NCBI RefSeq assembly: GCF_900215335.1
Contig: NZ_OCMT01000002.1
Coordinates: 806,001-870,000 of the forward strand
DNA: 64,000 nucleotides
DNA from: Pedobacter xixiisoli
GTDB taxonomy: Bacteria; Bacteroidota; Bacteroidia; Sphingobacteriales; Sphingobacteriaceae
Direction: 5' to 3'
Shown: piece by piece, positions 18,790 to 27,302 of the stretch
Position numbering within the stretch: the first letter of the stretch is position 1
Layout of the letters: the number at the start of each line of letters is the position of its first letter
Notes under the pieces: generated by a model
Told to the model about the DNA's origin: nothing
Databases searched by the model: none
What the model saw: the letters and a program-made list of their open reading frames with translations, nothing else
Translations under genes and position numbers: made by a program

Positions 18790-19089
18790 TTATTTGCCGA
18801 TAACGTCGTTAATGGCTTGTTGTTCCTTTAAATCATCTACATTATTTTTATTACCGAATTTTTCGGTTTTGTTAGCGAAATAATCCAAAATTACAACAAT
18901 AGAATCCAAATTATCTGCTACCCTTTGGTGCATATCAGGTAAATCTTGCTCTAGTTTTTTATCACCAAGTTCGATATTATCTACTTCAATTTTTCCTATT
19001 TTTTGTATGATAGCTTGTTGTGAATGCTGCAAATCTTCGAGCTCTCTCACTATCTTCTCCATTAGTTCGAATTTCTTTAAAGTTTCCAT
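18790..19089 (-). CDS. Hypothetical small helical protein
   Basis: 99 aa. I do not recognise the family. It is almost entirely helical and charged with coiled-coil character (LEDLQHSQQAIIQKIGKIE), with no signal peptide or membrane segment, and is lysine- and glutamate-rich. It is divergent from the TPR gene and convergent with the histidine kinase. It could be a cytoplasmic oligomerising protein; no function can be assigned. Confidence 0.6.
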   Translation of the reverse strand: METLKKFELMEKIVRELEDLQHSQQAIIQKIGKIEVDNIELGDKKLEQDLPDMHQRVADNLDSIVVILDYFANKTEKFGNKNNVDDLKEQQAINDVIGK

Positions 19090-19204
19090 AAAATATGTTT
19101 TTATTAATTGATAAACTTACTCTTACAACCAACGTTATCGAAGTTTGTTTGATTTTATTGATAAAATATTTGGATTCAAAACATATAACTAATAATTTAG
19201 TTAT

Positions 19205-20338
19205 ATGAAAACTCTATTGATCTTTTTGCTTTTTTTAATCACCAACAAACTTTGTTTTGCTCAAGATAATTTAGACAAAGAAAAGCTTTTGGAGTTCTAC
19301 CAAACCCAACGTTATGCTGAAGCAGCAAACTATTTGAGTACAATTTATCCAGCCGAAACGAGCGATATCAAGGCCTTAACACAAATTGCTTACTGTAATA
19401 TGATGGCAGGCAAATTAGTAGATGCAGAAAAGGGCTACCAAAAAATTAATGAATTACAACCAAAACAAATTCCAATACTTTTTAGCTTGGCGAATATTAA
19501 CTCTAGAAGAGGAAATAAAAGGGTTGCAGGTGATTACCTGCAGCAGATCATCATTTTAGACAGTACAAATTTTAATGCTTACAAGCGCTTGGCAGACTAT
19601 ACTGATAGCGTTGAATTGAAATTAAAACATCTTCAAAAAGCAAACAAACTTAATTCTACAGAGGCTGATGTAGCCTTTGACCTAGCTCTTGTTTACCGTG
19701 ACCAAAAGCGGTACCAACCAGCCTATGATGTACTCAAAATTGCCATTGCGGCTGATACCAGTAACATGATTTTACAGCAGGCGCTGCTCCCAATGGCTAA
19801 TCAACTGAAAAAATATAATGAGGTAATTATTACAGGAGAAAAACTTTTGAAAAGTGGTGCAGATGGAAACGTTGTTTTGGATGTTGGGAAAGCATATTTC
19901 TTCCTAAAAAACTATAAGAAAGCGCTTGGCCTCTTTCAAATGTTAGAACGGATGTCGATGCAAAGCGAAAGTGTTTTTTATTATATCTCGCTGTGTTTTA
20001 GAGAAATGAAGAATTATGAAAAGGCCGTAAAGTACGCCATGCTTACTATTGACGAGAGCATTTCCCCAAATATATCTGCCTATTATAATTTATTAGGTGG
20101 CATTTATGATGAAAAACAACAATTGAATTTAGCTGCTAGTGCCTATAAAAAAGGATTGAGCTACAATACTAACAAGAACATCTATTATCGCTTAGGGTTA
20201 TTGTATGATTTGAAATTGAAGCAACCTAAAGCTGCAATAAATTATTACAGTTTGTTCTTAAAAAGTAAGGATTTAGAAGCCGATGACCAACCGCAGATAG
20301 ATTATGTAAAGGTTAAATTGGCCGAATTGAAGAAGTAA
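19205..20338 (+). CDS. Secreted tetratricopeptide-repeat protein
   Basis: 377 aa with signal peptide MKTLLIFLLFLITNKLCFAQ. The mature protein is a run of TPR units (for example YKKALGLFQMLERMSMQSESVFY, YNLLGGIYDEKQQLNLAASAY), so it is a periplasmic or envelope-associated scaffold. No catalytic domain is present and the gene stands alone. Partners are unknown. Confidence 0.85.
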   Translation: MKTLLIFLLFLITNKLCFAQDNLDKEKLLEFYQTQRYAEAANYLSTIYPAETSDIKALTQIAYCNMMAGKLVDAEKGYQKINELQPKQIPILFSLANINSRRGNKRVAGDYLQQIIILDSTNFNAYKRLADYTDSVELKLKHLQKANKLNSTEADVAFDLALVYRDQKRYQPAYDVLKIAIAADTSNMILQQALLPMANQLKKYNEVIITGEKLLKSGADGNVVLDVGKAYFFLKNYKKALGLFQMLERMSMQSESVFYYISLCFREMKNYEKAVKYAMLTIDESISPNISAYYNLLGGIYDEKQQLNLAASAYKKGLSYNTNKNIYYRLGLLYDLKLKQPKAAINYYSLFLKSKDLEADDQPQIDYVKVKLAELKK

Positions 20339-20395
20339 CTATAATGAGCTTTTAACTAGTGTGATAATATTGAATAGTTGTTTAATTATCCAAGA

Positions 20396-20442
20396 ATGGA
20401 TTACAAATCCATAGTTAATGAAATCGGGATTGCAAATCCCGA
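20396..20442. repeat. Paired hairpins with GGATTnCAAATCC cores
   Basis: ATGGATTACAAATCCAT (20396-20412) is followed after 11 bp by TCGGGATTGCAAATCCCGA (20424-20442). Both are perfect inverted repeats with matching cores. They lie between convergent genes. The same hairpin-linker-hairpin plan, with different stems, occurs at 43188-43246. Confidence 0.8.
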
Positions 20443-20460
20443 CTAGCAACCACCTAAAAG

Positions 20461-20922
20461 CTACTTCAAATCTTCAAAAACTGGTTTTACATCAGTCCAA
20501 AATTCATCTAAAGCGATGATTCGTGGTTTTAGAAATGTGATGATATCTGGCCATTGCTGCTGATTATAGACACTGACATTTGGCAGCACCATTTCTATTC
20601 TGGCTACTTGTTTATCATAGCTATTGGTAACAGAGGGAATCCAATCCCATTGCTCATTAAGCGTATTTTCCAGCATTAACTTAAATTCTTGGAATTGCTC
20701 GAAAAACAACTCACGAATACCTTCATCTGGATGTGCAATTTCGATAGCAATATTAGCCTGCTTTTTTTCTGCGTCCATTCGGAAGAAAATATTTTTAACG
20801 CCAGTTTTGTAGTTTACCCAATTTACAGGCAAACCTTCGGCACCAAGAATTGGCTTCATATACTGGCCAAAGCTAATCCAAAATTGTTGTCGTAACCTTG
20901 CGGCTTCTTCTTTGCTAAACAT
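20461..20922 (-). CDS. DUF4268 domain-containing protein
   Basis: 153 aa. The protein matches the DUF4268 pattern: FWISFGQYM near the N-terminus, NWVNYKTGVKNIFFRMDAE in the middle, then an aromatic-rich alpha/beta end with DEFWTDVKP. It is cytoplasmic. DUF4268 is found alone or fused to nuclease or helicase modules in other bacteria; the stand-alone form here has no known function. A REP-like element lies upstream and paired hairpins downstream. Confidence 0.85.
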   Translation of the reverse strand: MFSKEEAARLRQQFWISFGQYMKPILGAEGLPVNWVNYKTGVKNIFFRMDAEKKQANIAIEIAHPDEGIRELFFEQFQEFKLMLENTLNEQWDWIPSVTNSYDKQVARIEMVLPNVSVYNQQQWPDIITFLKPRIIALDEFWTDVKPVFEDLK

Positions 20923-21014
20923 CTGTTTTAATGAAGAATTGTTAATGTTTAATGATTAATTCTTTAGAAAGCAATGACTGGGAAATAGTTAATAGCAGCA
21001 CTGTGCTCGGTTAA

Positions 21015-21082
21015 TTAAACCCGATTGGAGCGGGAAGCTCCCGATTTTATCGGGACTAAAGTGAAAAGCGGGGCTGCAGTTG
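21015..21082. repeat. REP-like intergenic element (AACCCGATTG ... GCGGGGCT)
   Basis: Short version of the element at 11507-11721. It starts AAACCCGATTGGAGCGGGAAGC, has a perfect CCCGAT/ATCGGG hairpin (21040-21054), and ends GAAAAGCGGGGCT. It lies between two minus-strand genes. Confidence 0.75.
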
Positions 21083-21112
21083 CCAAAAAAACAGTTCCGT
21101 TCTTTTCCAAAA

Positions 21113-21700
21113 TTAATTCCTTCCCATTAGCCTAGCTACGTATTTACCAATGATATCGAATTCCAGATTAACGGTATCTCCAACTTTTACATCCTGCAAA
21201 TTGGTATGCTCATGAGTGTAGGGAATGATGAAAACCGAAAACCCATCATCTGCAGAATTTACCACAGTTAAACTGATCCCGTTAACACAAGCAGAACCTT
21301 TTTCTACGGTTACATTACCTTTGGAAGCATCGTATTTAAATCTGTATTCCCAACTGCCGTCTAGCTCATTTACCAAAACGCAGGTGGCCGTTTGGTCAAC
21401 ATGACCTTGTACAATATGTCCATCTAAACGGGCATTCATTTGCATGCAACGTTCTAAATTCACCTTTGCTCCAACTACTAAATGTCCTAAATTGGTTTTT
21501 TGCAAAGTTTCGTCGATAGCGGTTACCGTGTGTGTGTGTTCATCGAGTTTAACTACCGTTAAGCAAACGCCATTGTGCGCTACGCTTTGGTCTATTTTTA
21601 GCTCGTTGCTGATAGTTGATGCGATGGTAAAATGAATGTTATCGCCTTCTTTTTGTATATTTTGGACAGTGCCTAAAGTTTCAATTATTCCTGTAAACAT
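21113..21700 (-). CDS. ribE: Riboflavin synthase, alpha subunit
   Basis: 195 aa, the family length. It starts MFTGIIETLGTV and has two lumazine-binding repeats: NGVCLTVVKL in the first and NGISLTVVNS in the second. It dismutates two molecules of 6,7-dimethyl-8-ribityllumazine to riboflavin plus a pyrimidine, in the cytoplasm. It stands apart from other rib genes. No FMN riboswitch fold is seen upstream; the spacer is instead a heptamer repeat. Confidence 0.96.
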   Translation of the reverse strand: MFTGIIETLGTVQNIQKEGDNIHFTIASTISNELKIDQSVAHNGVCLTVVKLDEHTHTVTAIDETLQKTNLGHLVVGAKVNLERCMQMNARLDGHIVQGHVDQTATCVLVNELDGSWEYRFKYDASKGNVTVEKGSACVNGISLTVVNSADDGFSVFIIPYTHEHTNLQDVKVGDTVNLEFDIIGKYVARLMGRN

Positions 21701-21706
21701 TGGATA

Positions 21707-21790
21707 AGTTAAAAGTAAAAAGGCAAAAGTAAAAAGTTGTTTGCAAACGCCTTAAAACTTAAAACGTATTACCTAAAACTTATTACCTAA
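21707..21790 (+). repeat. Twelve-unit heptamer-word array between accC and ribE
   Basis: In strict 7-bp register: AGTTAAA, AGTAAAA, AGGCAAA, AGTAAAA, AGTTGTT, TGCAAAC, GCCTTAA, AACTTAA, AACGTAT, TACCTAA, AACTTAT, TACCTAA. The first part uses the word AGTNAAA and the last part alternates with TACCTAA. It begins 6 bp from the ribE start codon. Confidence 0.75.
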
Positions 21791-21873
21791 ACCCATATAA
21801 GTTTTTAAAAAAAAGTAAAAAGTTAAAAATGCAGCATGCGTACAGTTTTTAATTTTGAATTTTAATTTTTGCC

Positions 21874-23361
21874 TTAATAATCTCGTCTATTCTGCACCCA
21901 GTTGCTTTTTTGCGTTGCCACTGAAGCTGATTGTTGTGCAGTTGTTTTTTGCTCTTGCAATAACAAAACAGCTGCGATTGCCGCAATCATGGCTTCCTGT
22001 TCATCCTCATTTTTTAGGCTTTCGGTATTGAAATATTTACCTACAAAATGCGTATCGAAATTGCCAGAAACAAAGGCTGGATGCTGCATTACAAATTTAC
22101 CAAAGTTCAAGGTAGTTTGTATGCCCGTAATGTCATATTCTTCTATAGCTCTAATCATCCTTTCAATCGCCTCAGTACGGTCTTTACCGTAGGTGATGAG
22201 TTTGGCAATCATCGGGTCGTAATAAATAGGGATTTCCATGCCTTGCTCAAAACCATCATCTACACGTACACCATAACCTTTTGGAGTTTGATAGGTTTGC
22301 AAGGTACCTATATCTGGCAGGAAATTATTCAAAGGGTCTTCGGCATACACACGTAATTCCATGGCATGACCGCTAATTTTCAAATCTTCCTGTTTGTAGC
22401 TTAACGCCTCGCCACGAGCTATTTTGATTTGTTCTTTTACTAAATCTAAACCAGTAATCATCTCCGTAACGGGATGTTCTACCTGTAAGCGGGTATTCAT
22501 TTCGAGGAAGAAGAAATCGAGATTTTCATCTAGAATAAACTCGACCGTACCAGCACCTACATAGCCCACTGAGCGAGCAACATCTACTGCACACTTACCC
22601 ATTTTCTCGCGAATTTCTGGAGTAAGTACCGATGATGGCGCTTCTTCTACCACTTTCTGGTGTCGACGCTGAACTGAGCATTCTCTTTCGAAAAGGTGAA
22701 CGATATTGCCGTGAGTGTCGCCCAAAACCTGTATTTCGATGTGACGAGGAGAGGTGACATAACGTTCGATAAACACAGAACCGTCGCCAAATGCCGAAGT
22801 GGCTTCACTTACTGCCAACTGCATCTGTTCTTCGAAATCTTCTACTTTTTCTACGATACGCATTCCCTTGCCACCGCCGCCGGCCGCTGCTTTAATGAGG
22901 ATTGGAAAACCTACTTCTACCGCTCTACTTTTAGCTTCTTCTACATTGGTAATGGCTTCTTCCGTTCCTGGCACCATTGGTATATTGTATTTCAACGCTG
23001 CTGCCTTTGCCGAAAGTTTATTCCCCATAATCTCCATCGCTTCGGGAGTTGGCCCTATCAAAATCAAACCTGAATTTTTTACTTCTTGCGCAAAAGCGGG
23101 ATTTTCGGACAAGAAACCATACCCTGGATGAATGGCTTCCGCCCCTGTTAGTTGACAAGCTTCGATAATTTTGCTGCCAACCAAATATGATTGATTGGAT
23201 GGTGCAGGTCCGATAAAAACTGCTTCGTCGGCATAACGAACATGTAGCGCATTTCTATCTGCTTCGGAAAACACAGCTACCGTTTTAATACCCATTTCTT
23301 TTGCCGAACGCATAATACGTAAGGCAATCTCACCACGATTTGCAATCAATATTTTATTCAT
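21874..23361 (-). CDS. accC: Biotin carboxylase subunit of an acyl-CoA carboxylase
   Basis: 495 aa. ATP-grasp biotin carboxylase: MNKILIANRGEIALRI start, glycine loop AAGGGGKGMRIVEK, and the active-site stretch EMNTRLQVEHPVTEMITG. It carboxylates biotin on a carrier protein using bicarbonate and ATP. It has a ~45-residue extension (EAMIAAIAAVLLLQEQ) beyond the usual ~450 aa AccC, and neither accB nor a carboxyltransferase gene is adjacent. That leaves open whether it serves acetyl-CoA or propionyl/methylcrotonyl-CoA carboxylase. The gene symbol is therefore provisional. Confidence 0.9.
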   Translation of the reverse strand: MNKILIANRGEIALRIMRSAKEMGIKTVAVFSEADRNALHVRYADEAVFIGPAPSNQSYLVGSKIIEACQLTGAEAIHPGYGFLSENPAFAQEVKNSGLILIGPTPEAMEIMGNKLSAKAAALKYNIPMVPGTEEAITNVEEAKSRAVEVGFPILIKAAAGGGGKGMRIVEKVEDFEEQMQLAVSEATSAFGDGSVFIERYVTSPRHIEIQVLGDTHGNIVHLFERECSVQRRHQKVVEEAPSSVLTPEIREKMGKCAVDVARSVGYVGAGTVEFILDENLDFFFLEMNTRLQVEHPVTEMITGLDLVKEQIKIARGEALSYKQEDLKISGHAMELRVYAEDPLNNFLPDIGTLQTYQTPKGYGVRVDDGFEQGMEIPIYYDPMIAKLITYGKDRTEAIERMIRAIEEYDITGIQTTLNFGKFVMQHPAFVSGNFDTHFVGKYFNTESLKNEDEQEAMIAAIAAVLLLQEQKTTAQQSASVATQKSNWVQNRRDY

Positions 23362-23420
23362 ATCTGATACTTGGTTACCGTTTACAAGATGTAGATTTTA
23401 TTGCGAAATGACAAATTTTT

Positions 23421-23490
23421 GGATTAAGGATTAAAGATTAAGGATTAAGGATTAAGGATTAAGGATTAAGGATTAAGGATTAAGGATTAA
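23421..23490 (+). repeat. Ten tandem copies of the heptamer GGATTAA
   Basis: Ten 7-bp units in register, nine identical and one AGATTAA. It is the first of three tandem arrays in the 329-bp spacer between the divergent accC and DUF2721 genes. Confidence 0.97.
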
Positions 23491-23555
23491 GGAAAATTGC
23501 TTTATTGATAAATTGTTTTATTGTTTTCGATTTTTCTTAACTTACTACCTAATTT

Positions 23556-23627
23556 TTTCGGACTTTCGGACTTTCGGACTTTCGGACTTTCGGACTTTCG
23601 GACTTTCGGACTTTCGGACTTTCGGAC
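23556..23627 (+). repeat. Nine tandem copies of the octamer TTTCGGAC
   Basis: Nine identical 8-bp units without interruption, 65 bp after the GGATTAA array. It joins directly to the next heptamer array. Copy number of such an array is expected to vary by slippage. Confidence 0.98.
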
Positions 23628-23690
23628 TGAACACTGAACACTGAACACTGATACCTAGTACCTGACTACTAATACCTGACCCCTAAAAAA
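23628..23690 (+). repeat. Heptamer-word array ending exactly at the DUF2721 start codon
   Basis: Nine in-register heptamers: TGAACAC three times, then TGATACC, TAGTACC, TGACTAC, TAATACC, TGACCCC, TAAAAAA. The next base is the A of the ATG at 23691. The array leaves no room for a separate ribosome-binding site. Confidence 0.88.
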
Positions 23691-24131
23691 ATGCAACTAA
23701 GTTTAAACGTACCTGCCCTTTTCTTTCCCGCCATTAGCTTAATTATGTTGGCATACACCAATCGTTTTTTGGCTTTAGCTAGTTTAGTGAGAAGTTTAAA
23801 ATCTAAATACGAACAAACCGATAAAAACACAGGATTACATAAACAAATCCAGAATTTGCGCTATCGACTAAGGTTGATTAAAAATATGCAGGCTTTTGGC
23901 GTGCTGAGCTTTGCTTGTTGTTTGTTCTGCATGCTTTTCATCTATTTAGGTAAAGAAGTTACTGCGGAAATATTCTTCGGCTTAAGCTTATTTTTCTTTA
24001 TGGTTTCTTTATTGATTTCCCTGCTAGAAATACAGTTAAGTACCAAAGCGCTGGAACTTGAATTAAGTTCTATAGAAGGAATTGAGGATGATTCTATTGT
24101 TTCAAAAATTAAGAAGAAGTTTGAGCACTAG
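23691..24131 (+). CDS. DUF2721 domain-containing membrane protein
   Basis: 146 aa. The DUF2721 pattern is clear: MQLSLNVPALFFPAISLIML, then AYTNRFLALASLVR, a helical charged linker, and two C-terminal membrane segments (about 66-85 and 90-112). It is an inner-membrane protein of unknown function. Upstream DNA consists of three tandem repeat arrays and no consensus promoter was found there, so expression may depend on the arrays. Confidence 0.88.
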   Translation: MQLSLNVPALFFPAISLIMLAYTNRFLALASLVRSLKSKYEQTDKNTGLHKQIQNLRYRLRLIKNMQAFGVLSFACCLFCMLFIYLGKEVTAEIFFGLSLFFFMVSLLISLLEIQLSTKALELELSSIEGIEDDSIVSKIKKKFEH

Positions 24132-24224
24132 ATTTAAGTTAAAAGCAAAAAGTTGCCAACGCTTTACCGGCATGAGAATCAACTCCAGCCTAAGCAAAGA
24201 CCATTAATAACCTAAATTCGGCCT

Positions 24225-24320
24225 CCTATTTTTCGGACAGCAGAAGTTCGCCTCAGCAAGAACTTTAATAGAAAAATAGGCAGCCTAGATTTTTGCTTCT
24301 TTTCATCAATGGAAAAGAAG
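24225..24320. repeat. Two intergenic hairpins, related to 41749-41796
   Basis: CCTATTTTTC/GAAAAATAGG (24225-24234/24271-24280) encloses AAGTTC/GAACTT. Then CTTCTTTTC/GAAAAGAAG (24296-24304/24312-24320) follows the text CAGCCTAGATTTTTG, which resembles the sequence before the hairpin at 41749. Confidence 0.7.
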
Positions 24321-24346
24321 ATGCCTTCGCGGCAAAGAGCGAAACA

Positions 24347-25375
24347 CTAAATCTCTAACTTCCCAATTACCTCAATAGTCTGGTCTATCATAGCCGACGA
24401 AACATCTAAATGTGTCACCAAACGGATAGTCTTTGCAGAAGTAGTGTTACATAAAATTCCTTTTTTATCCAAGGCTCTTACTAGCTCTTCTGCCTTATAC
24501 CTGCTAACAACATCAAACAAGACAATATTAGTTTCGGCTGGCATTACACTTTCTACGTAATTTGCTTGCGCTAATGCATGTGCTAAAGCTTTAGCATGCT
24601 GATGATCTTCAGCCAATCTATCTACATGATGATCTAATGCATAGATACCCGCAGCAGCCAAGAAACCCGCTTGTCGCATTCCACCGCCCAACACTTTCCT
24701 CAACCTACGAGCTTGGTTAATCATAGCTGTAGAACCCAATAATACCGAACCCACAGGCGCTCCTAAGCCCTTCGACAGGCAAATAGAAATTCCATCAAAA
24801 AAATGGCCGTAAGGAGCCGCTTTATCACCCGTAGCCACTAAAGCATTAAAAAGCCTAGCGCCATCCAAATGAAGCTTCAAGCCTTTAATTGCACAAAGAT
24901 TATGTACGGCTTCTATCTGGTCTAAGCTGTAGCATTTGCCTCCACCTTTGTTTACGGTATTTTCTAGCACTACCAAGCTTGTTTTCGGATAGTGTATGTT
25001 GTCTTCGTTAATTTCTGGCTCTATTAACTCGGGCGTTAAAATTCCTCTTTCGCCATAAAGCAACCTCACCGAAGCCATCGAATTATAAGCAATACCACCA
25101 CCCTCATAACGATAAACATGTGCAGTTTGGTCACAAATGACTTCATCTAGCGGCTGCGTAAAGCACTTAATAGCGATTTGGTTAGTCATCGTTCCCGAAG
25201 GACAGAACAAACCCGCCTCCATATGGAACATGCTTGCCAACTTTGTTTCGAGGGAATGTACAGTTTCATCTTCCCCATACACATCATCGCCAACCTTAGC
25301 GTTCATCATCGCATCTAGCATTCCTGCTGTAGGCTTGGTTACGGTATCACTTCTAAAGTCAATTTTTTGTTCCAT
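24347..25375 (-). CDS. ltaE: Low-specificity L-threonine aldolase family protein
   Basis: 342 aa. Fold-type I PLP enzyme: DFRSDTVTKPTAGM at the N-terminus, LHLDGARLFNALVATG, and the PLP lysine in CLSKGLGAPVGSVLLG. It cleaves L-threonine or L-allo-threonine to glycine and acetaldehyde, in the cytoplasm. No partner genes are adjacent. The assignment to the beta-eliminating lyase/threonine aldolase family is firm; exact substrate preference is not readable. Confidence 0.92.
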   Translation of the reverse strand: MEQKIDFRSDTVTKPTAGMLDAMMNAKVGDDVYGEDETVHSLETKLASMFHMEAGLFCPSGTMTNQIAIKCFTQPLDEVICDQTAHVYRYEGGGIAYNSMASVRLLYGERGILTPELIEPEINEDNIHYPKTSLVVLENTVNKGGGKCYSLDQIEAVHNLCAIKGLKLHLDGARLFNALVATGDKAAPYGHFFDGISICLSKGLGAPVGSVLLGSTAMINQARRLRKVLGGGMRQAGFLAAAGIYALDHHVDRLAEDHQHAKALAHALAQANYVESVMPAETNIVLFDVVSRYKAEELVRALDKKGILCNTTSAKTIRLVTHLDVSSAMIDQTIEVIGKLEI

Positions 25376-25795
25376 TCGTTGATGGTTTTATGGTTGATAG
25401 TTAATAGCTTTCAGTTTAATAATTCTTCAAGGGCAGTTCCAATTTTTTCTAAAACAAACCGATGAACTAATGAACTATTAAGTCAATCATTTAGAAAGCA
25501 AATATGGCATATTCAAGATGGTAAAAATCTTTTTAATGAAAAAATTACATTTTAATTCTCAATTATTTTTCCACTGCTTTATTTTGATTTATCTACCGCT
25601 TTAAAATAAAAAAACGGCCTTTAATAGTGTAAAAAATACACTTTATTAAAAAACCGCTTCAGTTATTCGCAATCAAACGTTTGAACAGCCTTAACATTAA
25701 CTAATAAAAAACTTAATATTAATTTTTTATTTCCAATAAAGGCTGATATATTGCTAAACTTTTTTACAAATTATACAACTTAACAAACCAAAAAA
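25376..25795. other. 420-bp AT-rich divergent spacer with a central hairpin
   Basis: This lies between the divergent ltaE and N-acetylglucosamine-kinase-like genes. The only clear structure is TTTAATAGTGTA (25620-25631) pairing with TACAC and TATTAAA (25637-25650) around an A5 loop. No open reading frame or strong promoter element was seen. A small RNA cannot be excluded. Confidence 0.5.
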
Positions 25796-26647
25796 ATGAT
25801 ACTTATTGCAGATGGTGGATCTACTAAAACCAACTGGTGCTTAATCAACGAAGCCGGAAGGAAAATCCATTTTAACACCGAGGGTTACAACCCTTATTTT
25901 GCAAAGCAAGATTACATTGAAAACTCATTAAGAACCACTTTGCCTGACAGCTTAGACGCATCTAAACTGGAAGAAGTTTACTACTATGGCGCAGGTTGTT
26001 CTACAGATGGCAACAAAAAAATTGTATCAGATGCGATGCAAAAAGTTTTTGTAAATGCTAAAATCAATGTAGACCATGATTTGTTAGCTTCTTGTCGTGC
26101 ACTTTTGGGTGACGAGCCTGGCTTTGCTGCTATCTTAGGCACAGGAACCAATACTTGCTTATACGATGGCGAAGGCATTACCTTAAACATCGATTCGCTA
26201 GGTTATTTCTTGGGCGACGAAGGTAGCGGTAGCTTTATTGGCAAACGTTTATTGGCCGATTACATGAAAGGCTTTATGCCGAAAGGATTAAGCGAAAGCT
26301 TCTTCAACATCTACGGATTAAGCAACGAAGATATTTTCGACAACATCTACAATAAACCATTACCAAACCGTTTCTGTGCAAGTTTCAGTAAGTTTTTGTA
26401 TGATTTCAAAACTACTTACCAAGAATATGCTGAAGATGTAGTAGATACTGCATTTACTGCTTTCTTCGAGAAATTGGTAAAACACTACCCTAACTATAAC
26501 AAACATTTGTTAAACGTTGTAGGTTCGGTTGGTTACAGTTTTAGAGATAGATTAAGCGTAGTTGCTGATAAATATGAAATGGGCGTTGGAAAAATCATCC
26601 GTTCTCCAATAGATGATTTAGTAGAATACCACTTGAGCAAAAGATAA
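25796..26647 (+). CDS. N-acetylglucosamine kinase-like ATPase (BadF/BadG family)
   Basis: 283 aa. ASKHA-fold sugar kinase features: phosphate-1 loop IADGGSTKTNW, phosphate-2 region AILGTGTNTCLYDG, and LGDEGSGSFIGKRLLADYM, a stretch typical of N-acetylglucosamine kinases. It probably phosphorylates an amino sugar recovered from cell wall or chitin. It is followed by a strong terminator, so it is monocistronic. Confidence 0.87.
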   Translation: MILIADGGSTKTNWCLINEAGRKIHFNTEGYNPYFAKQDYIENSLRTTLPDSLDASKLEEVYYYGAGCSTDGNKKIVSDAMQKVFVNAKINVDHDLLASCRALLGDEPGFAAILGTGTNTCLYDGEGITLNIDSLGYFLGDEGSGSFIGKRLLADYMKGFMPKGLSESFFNIYGLSNEDIFDNIYNKPLPNRFCASFSKFLYDFKTTYQEYAEDVVDTAFTAFFEKLVKHYPNYNKHLLNVVGSVGYSFRDRLSVVADKYEMGVGKIIRSPIDDLVEYHLSKR

Positions 26648-26671
26648 TCCGTAAAAGGATTTAAGCATACC

Positions 26672-26703
26672 AAAGTCCCGACATTAAGTTGGGACTTTTT
26701 TTT
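26672..26703 (+). terminator. Rho-independent terminator
   Basis: AAAGTCCCGAC (26672-26682) pairs with GTTGGGACTTT (26688-26698) with one G-T pair and a 5-nt loop, followed by a run of T. Confidence 0.9.
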
Positions 26704-26774
26704 GTGATAAACATTTCCTCTCCCCTATTGAGACTAAAGCCAATTTCTTATATTAGCTGGAAATAGTAAAAACG

Positions 26775-27170
26775 ATGAATTTCCACACCCGTAAATGGAT
26801 TAAGCCCGAAGACTTAAACCCAAATGGTAGCCTTTTTGGAGGCAGCTTGTTAAAATGGATTGACGAAGAAGCTGCAATTTATGCCATGTGCCAATTAGAA
26901 GCGCCAAGGGTAGTTACCAAACTGATTTCCGAAATCAACTTTGTATCATCAGGAAAACTGGGAGACATTGTAGAAATGGGAATGACTGCGTCTGAGTTTG
27001 GAAGAACATCTATTACGCTAAAGTGTGAGGTAAGGAATAAGATTACAAAAAAGGCAATTTTAACTATTGATAAAATGGTTTTCGTAAATGTGAATGAACG
27101 TAGTGAACCTATTCCTCATGGTAAAAGCAAAATCAGGAAGATGGATGAGAAGTTGGAGAATATGGGTTAG
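26775..27170 (+). CDS. Acyl-CoA thioesterase, hotdog fold
   Basis: 131 aa. Single hotdog domain of the YciA/cytosolic acyl-CoA hydrolase type: PNGSLFGGSLLKWIDEEAA with the catalytic region, then VVTKLISEINFVSSGKLGD. It hydrolyses acyl-CoA esters to free acid and CoA. It lies alone between a terminator and a palindromic element; the chain-length preference is unknown. Confidence 0.9.
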   Translation: MNFHTRKWIKPEDLNPNGSLFGGSLLKWIDEEAAIYAMCQLEAPRVVTKLISEINFVSSGKLGDIVEMGMTASEFGRTSITLKCEVRNKITKKAILTIDKMVFVNVNERSEPIPHGKSKIRKMDEKLENMG

Positions 27171-27198
27171 TTCAACACCAGTATTCCTTTAGAACTTT

Positions 27199-27288
27199 CG
27201 TCATTGCCAGCTCGACTGGCAATCGTAATGCGTTAAGAAATTGACATATAAATTTCGCTTTACGATTCCCGTTTTCACGGTAATGACG
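27199..27288. repeat. Multi-branched palindromic intergenic element, copy 2 (best-preserved)
   Basis: Outer stem CGTCATT (27199-27205)/AATGACG (27282-27288) encloses TTGCCAG/CTGGCAA, then AATCGTAA (27221-27228)/TTACGATT (27260-27267), then CCGT/ACGG. It can fold as a junction with several arms. It sits between convergent genes, as does copy 1. Confidence 0.85.
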
Positions 27289-27302
27289 CATTACAAAGAG
27301 AA

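Noticed and set aside
23421..23627. CRISPR-like appearance of regular repeats
   Set aside because: Units are 7-8 bp and contiguous, with no unique spacers and no cas genes.
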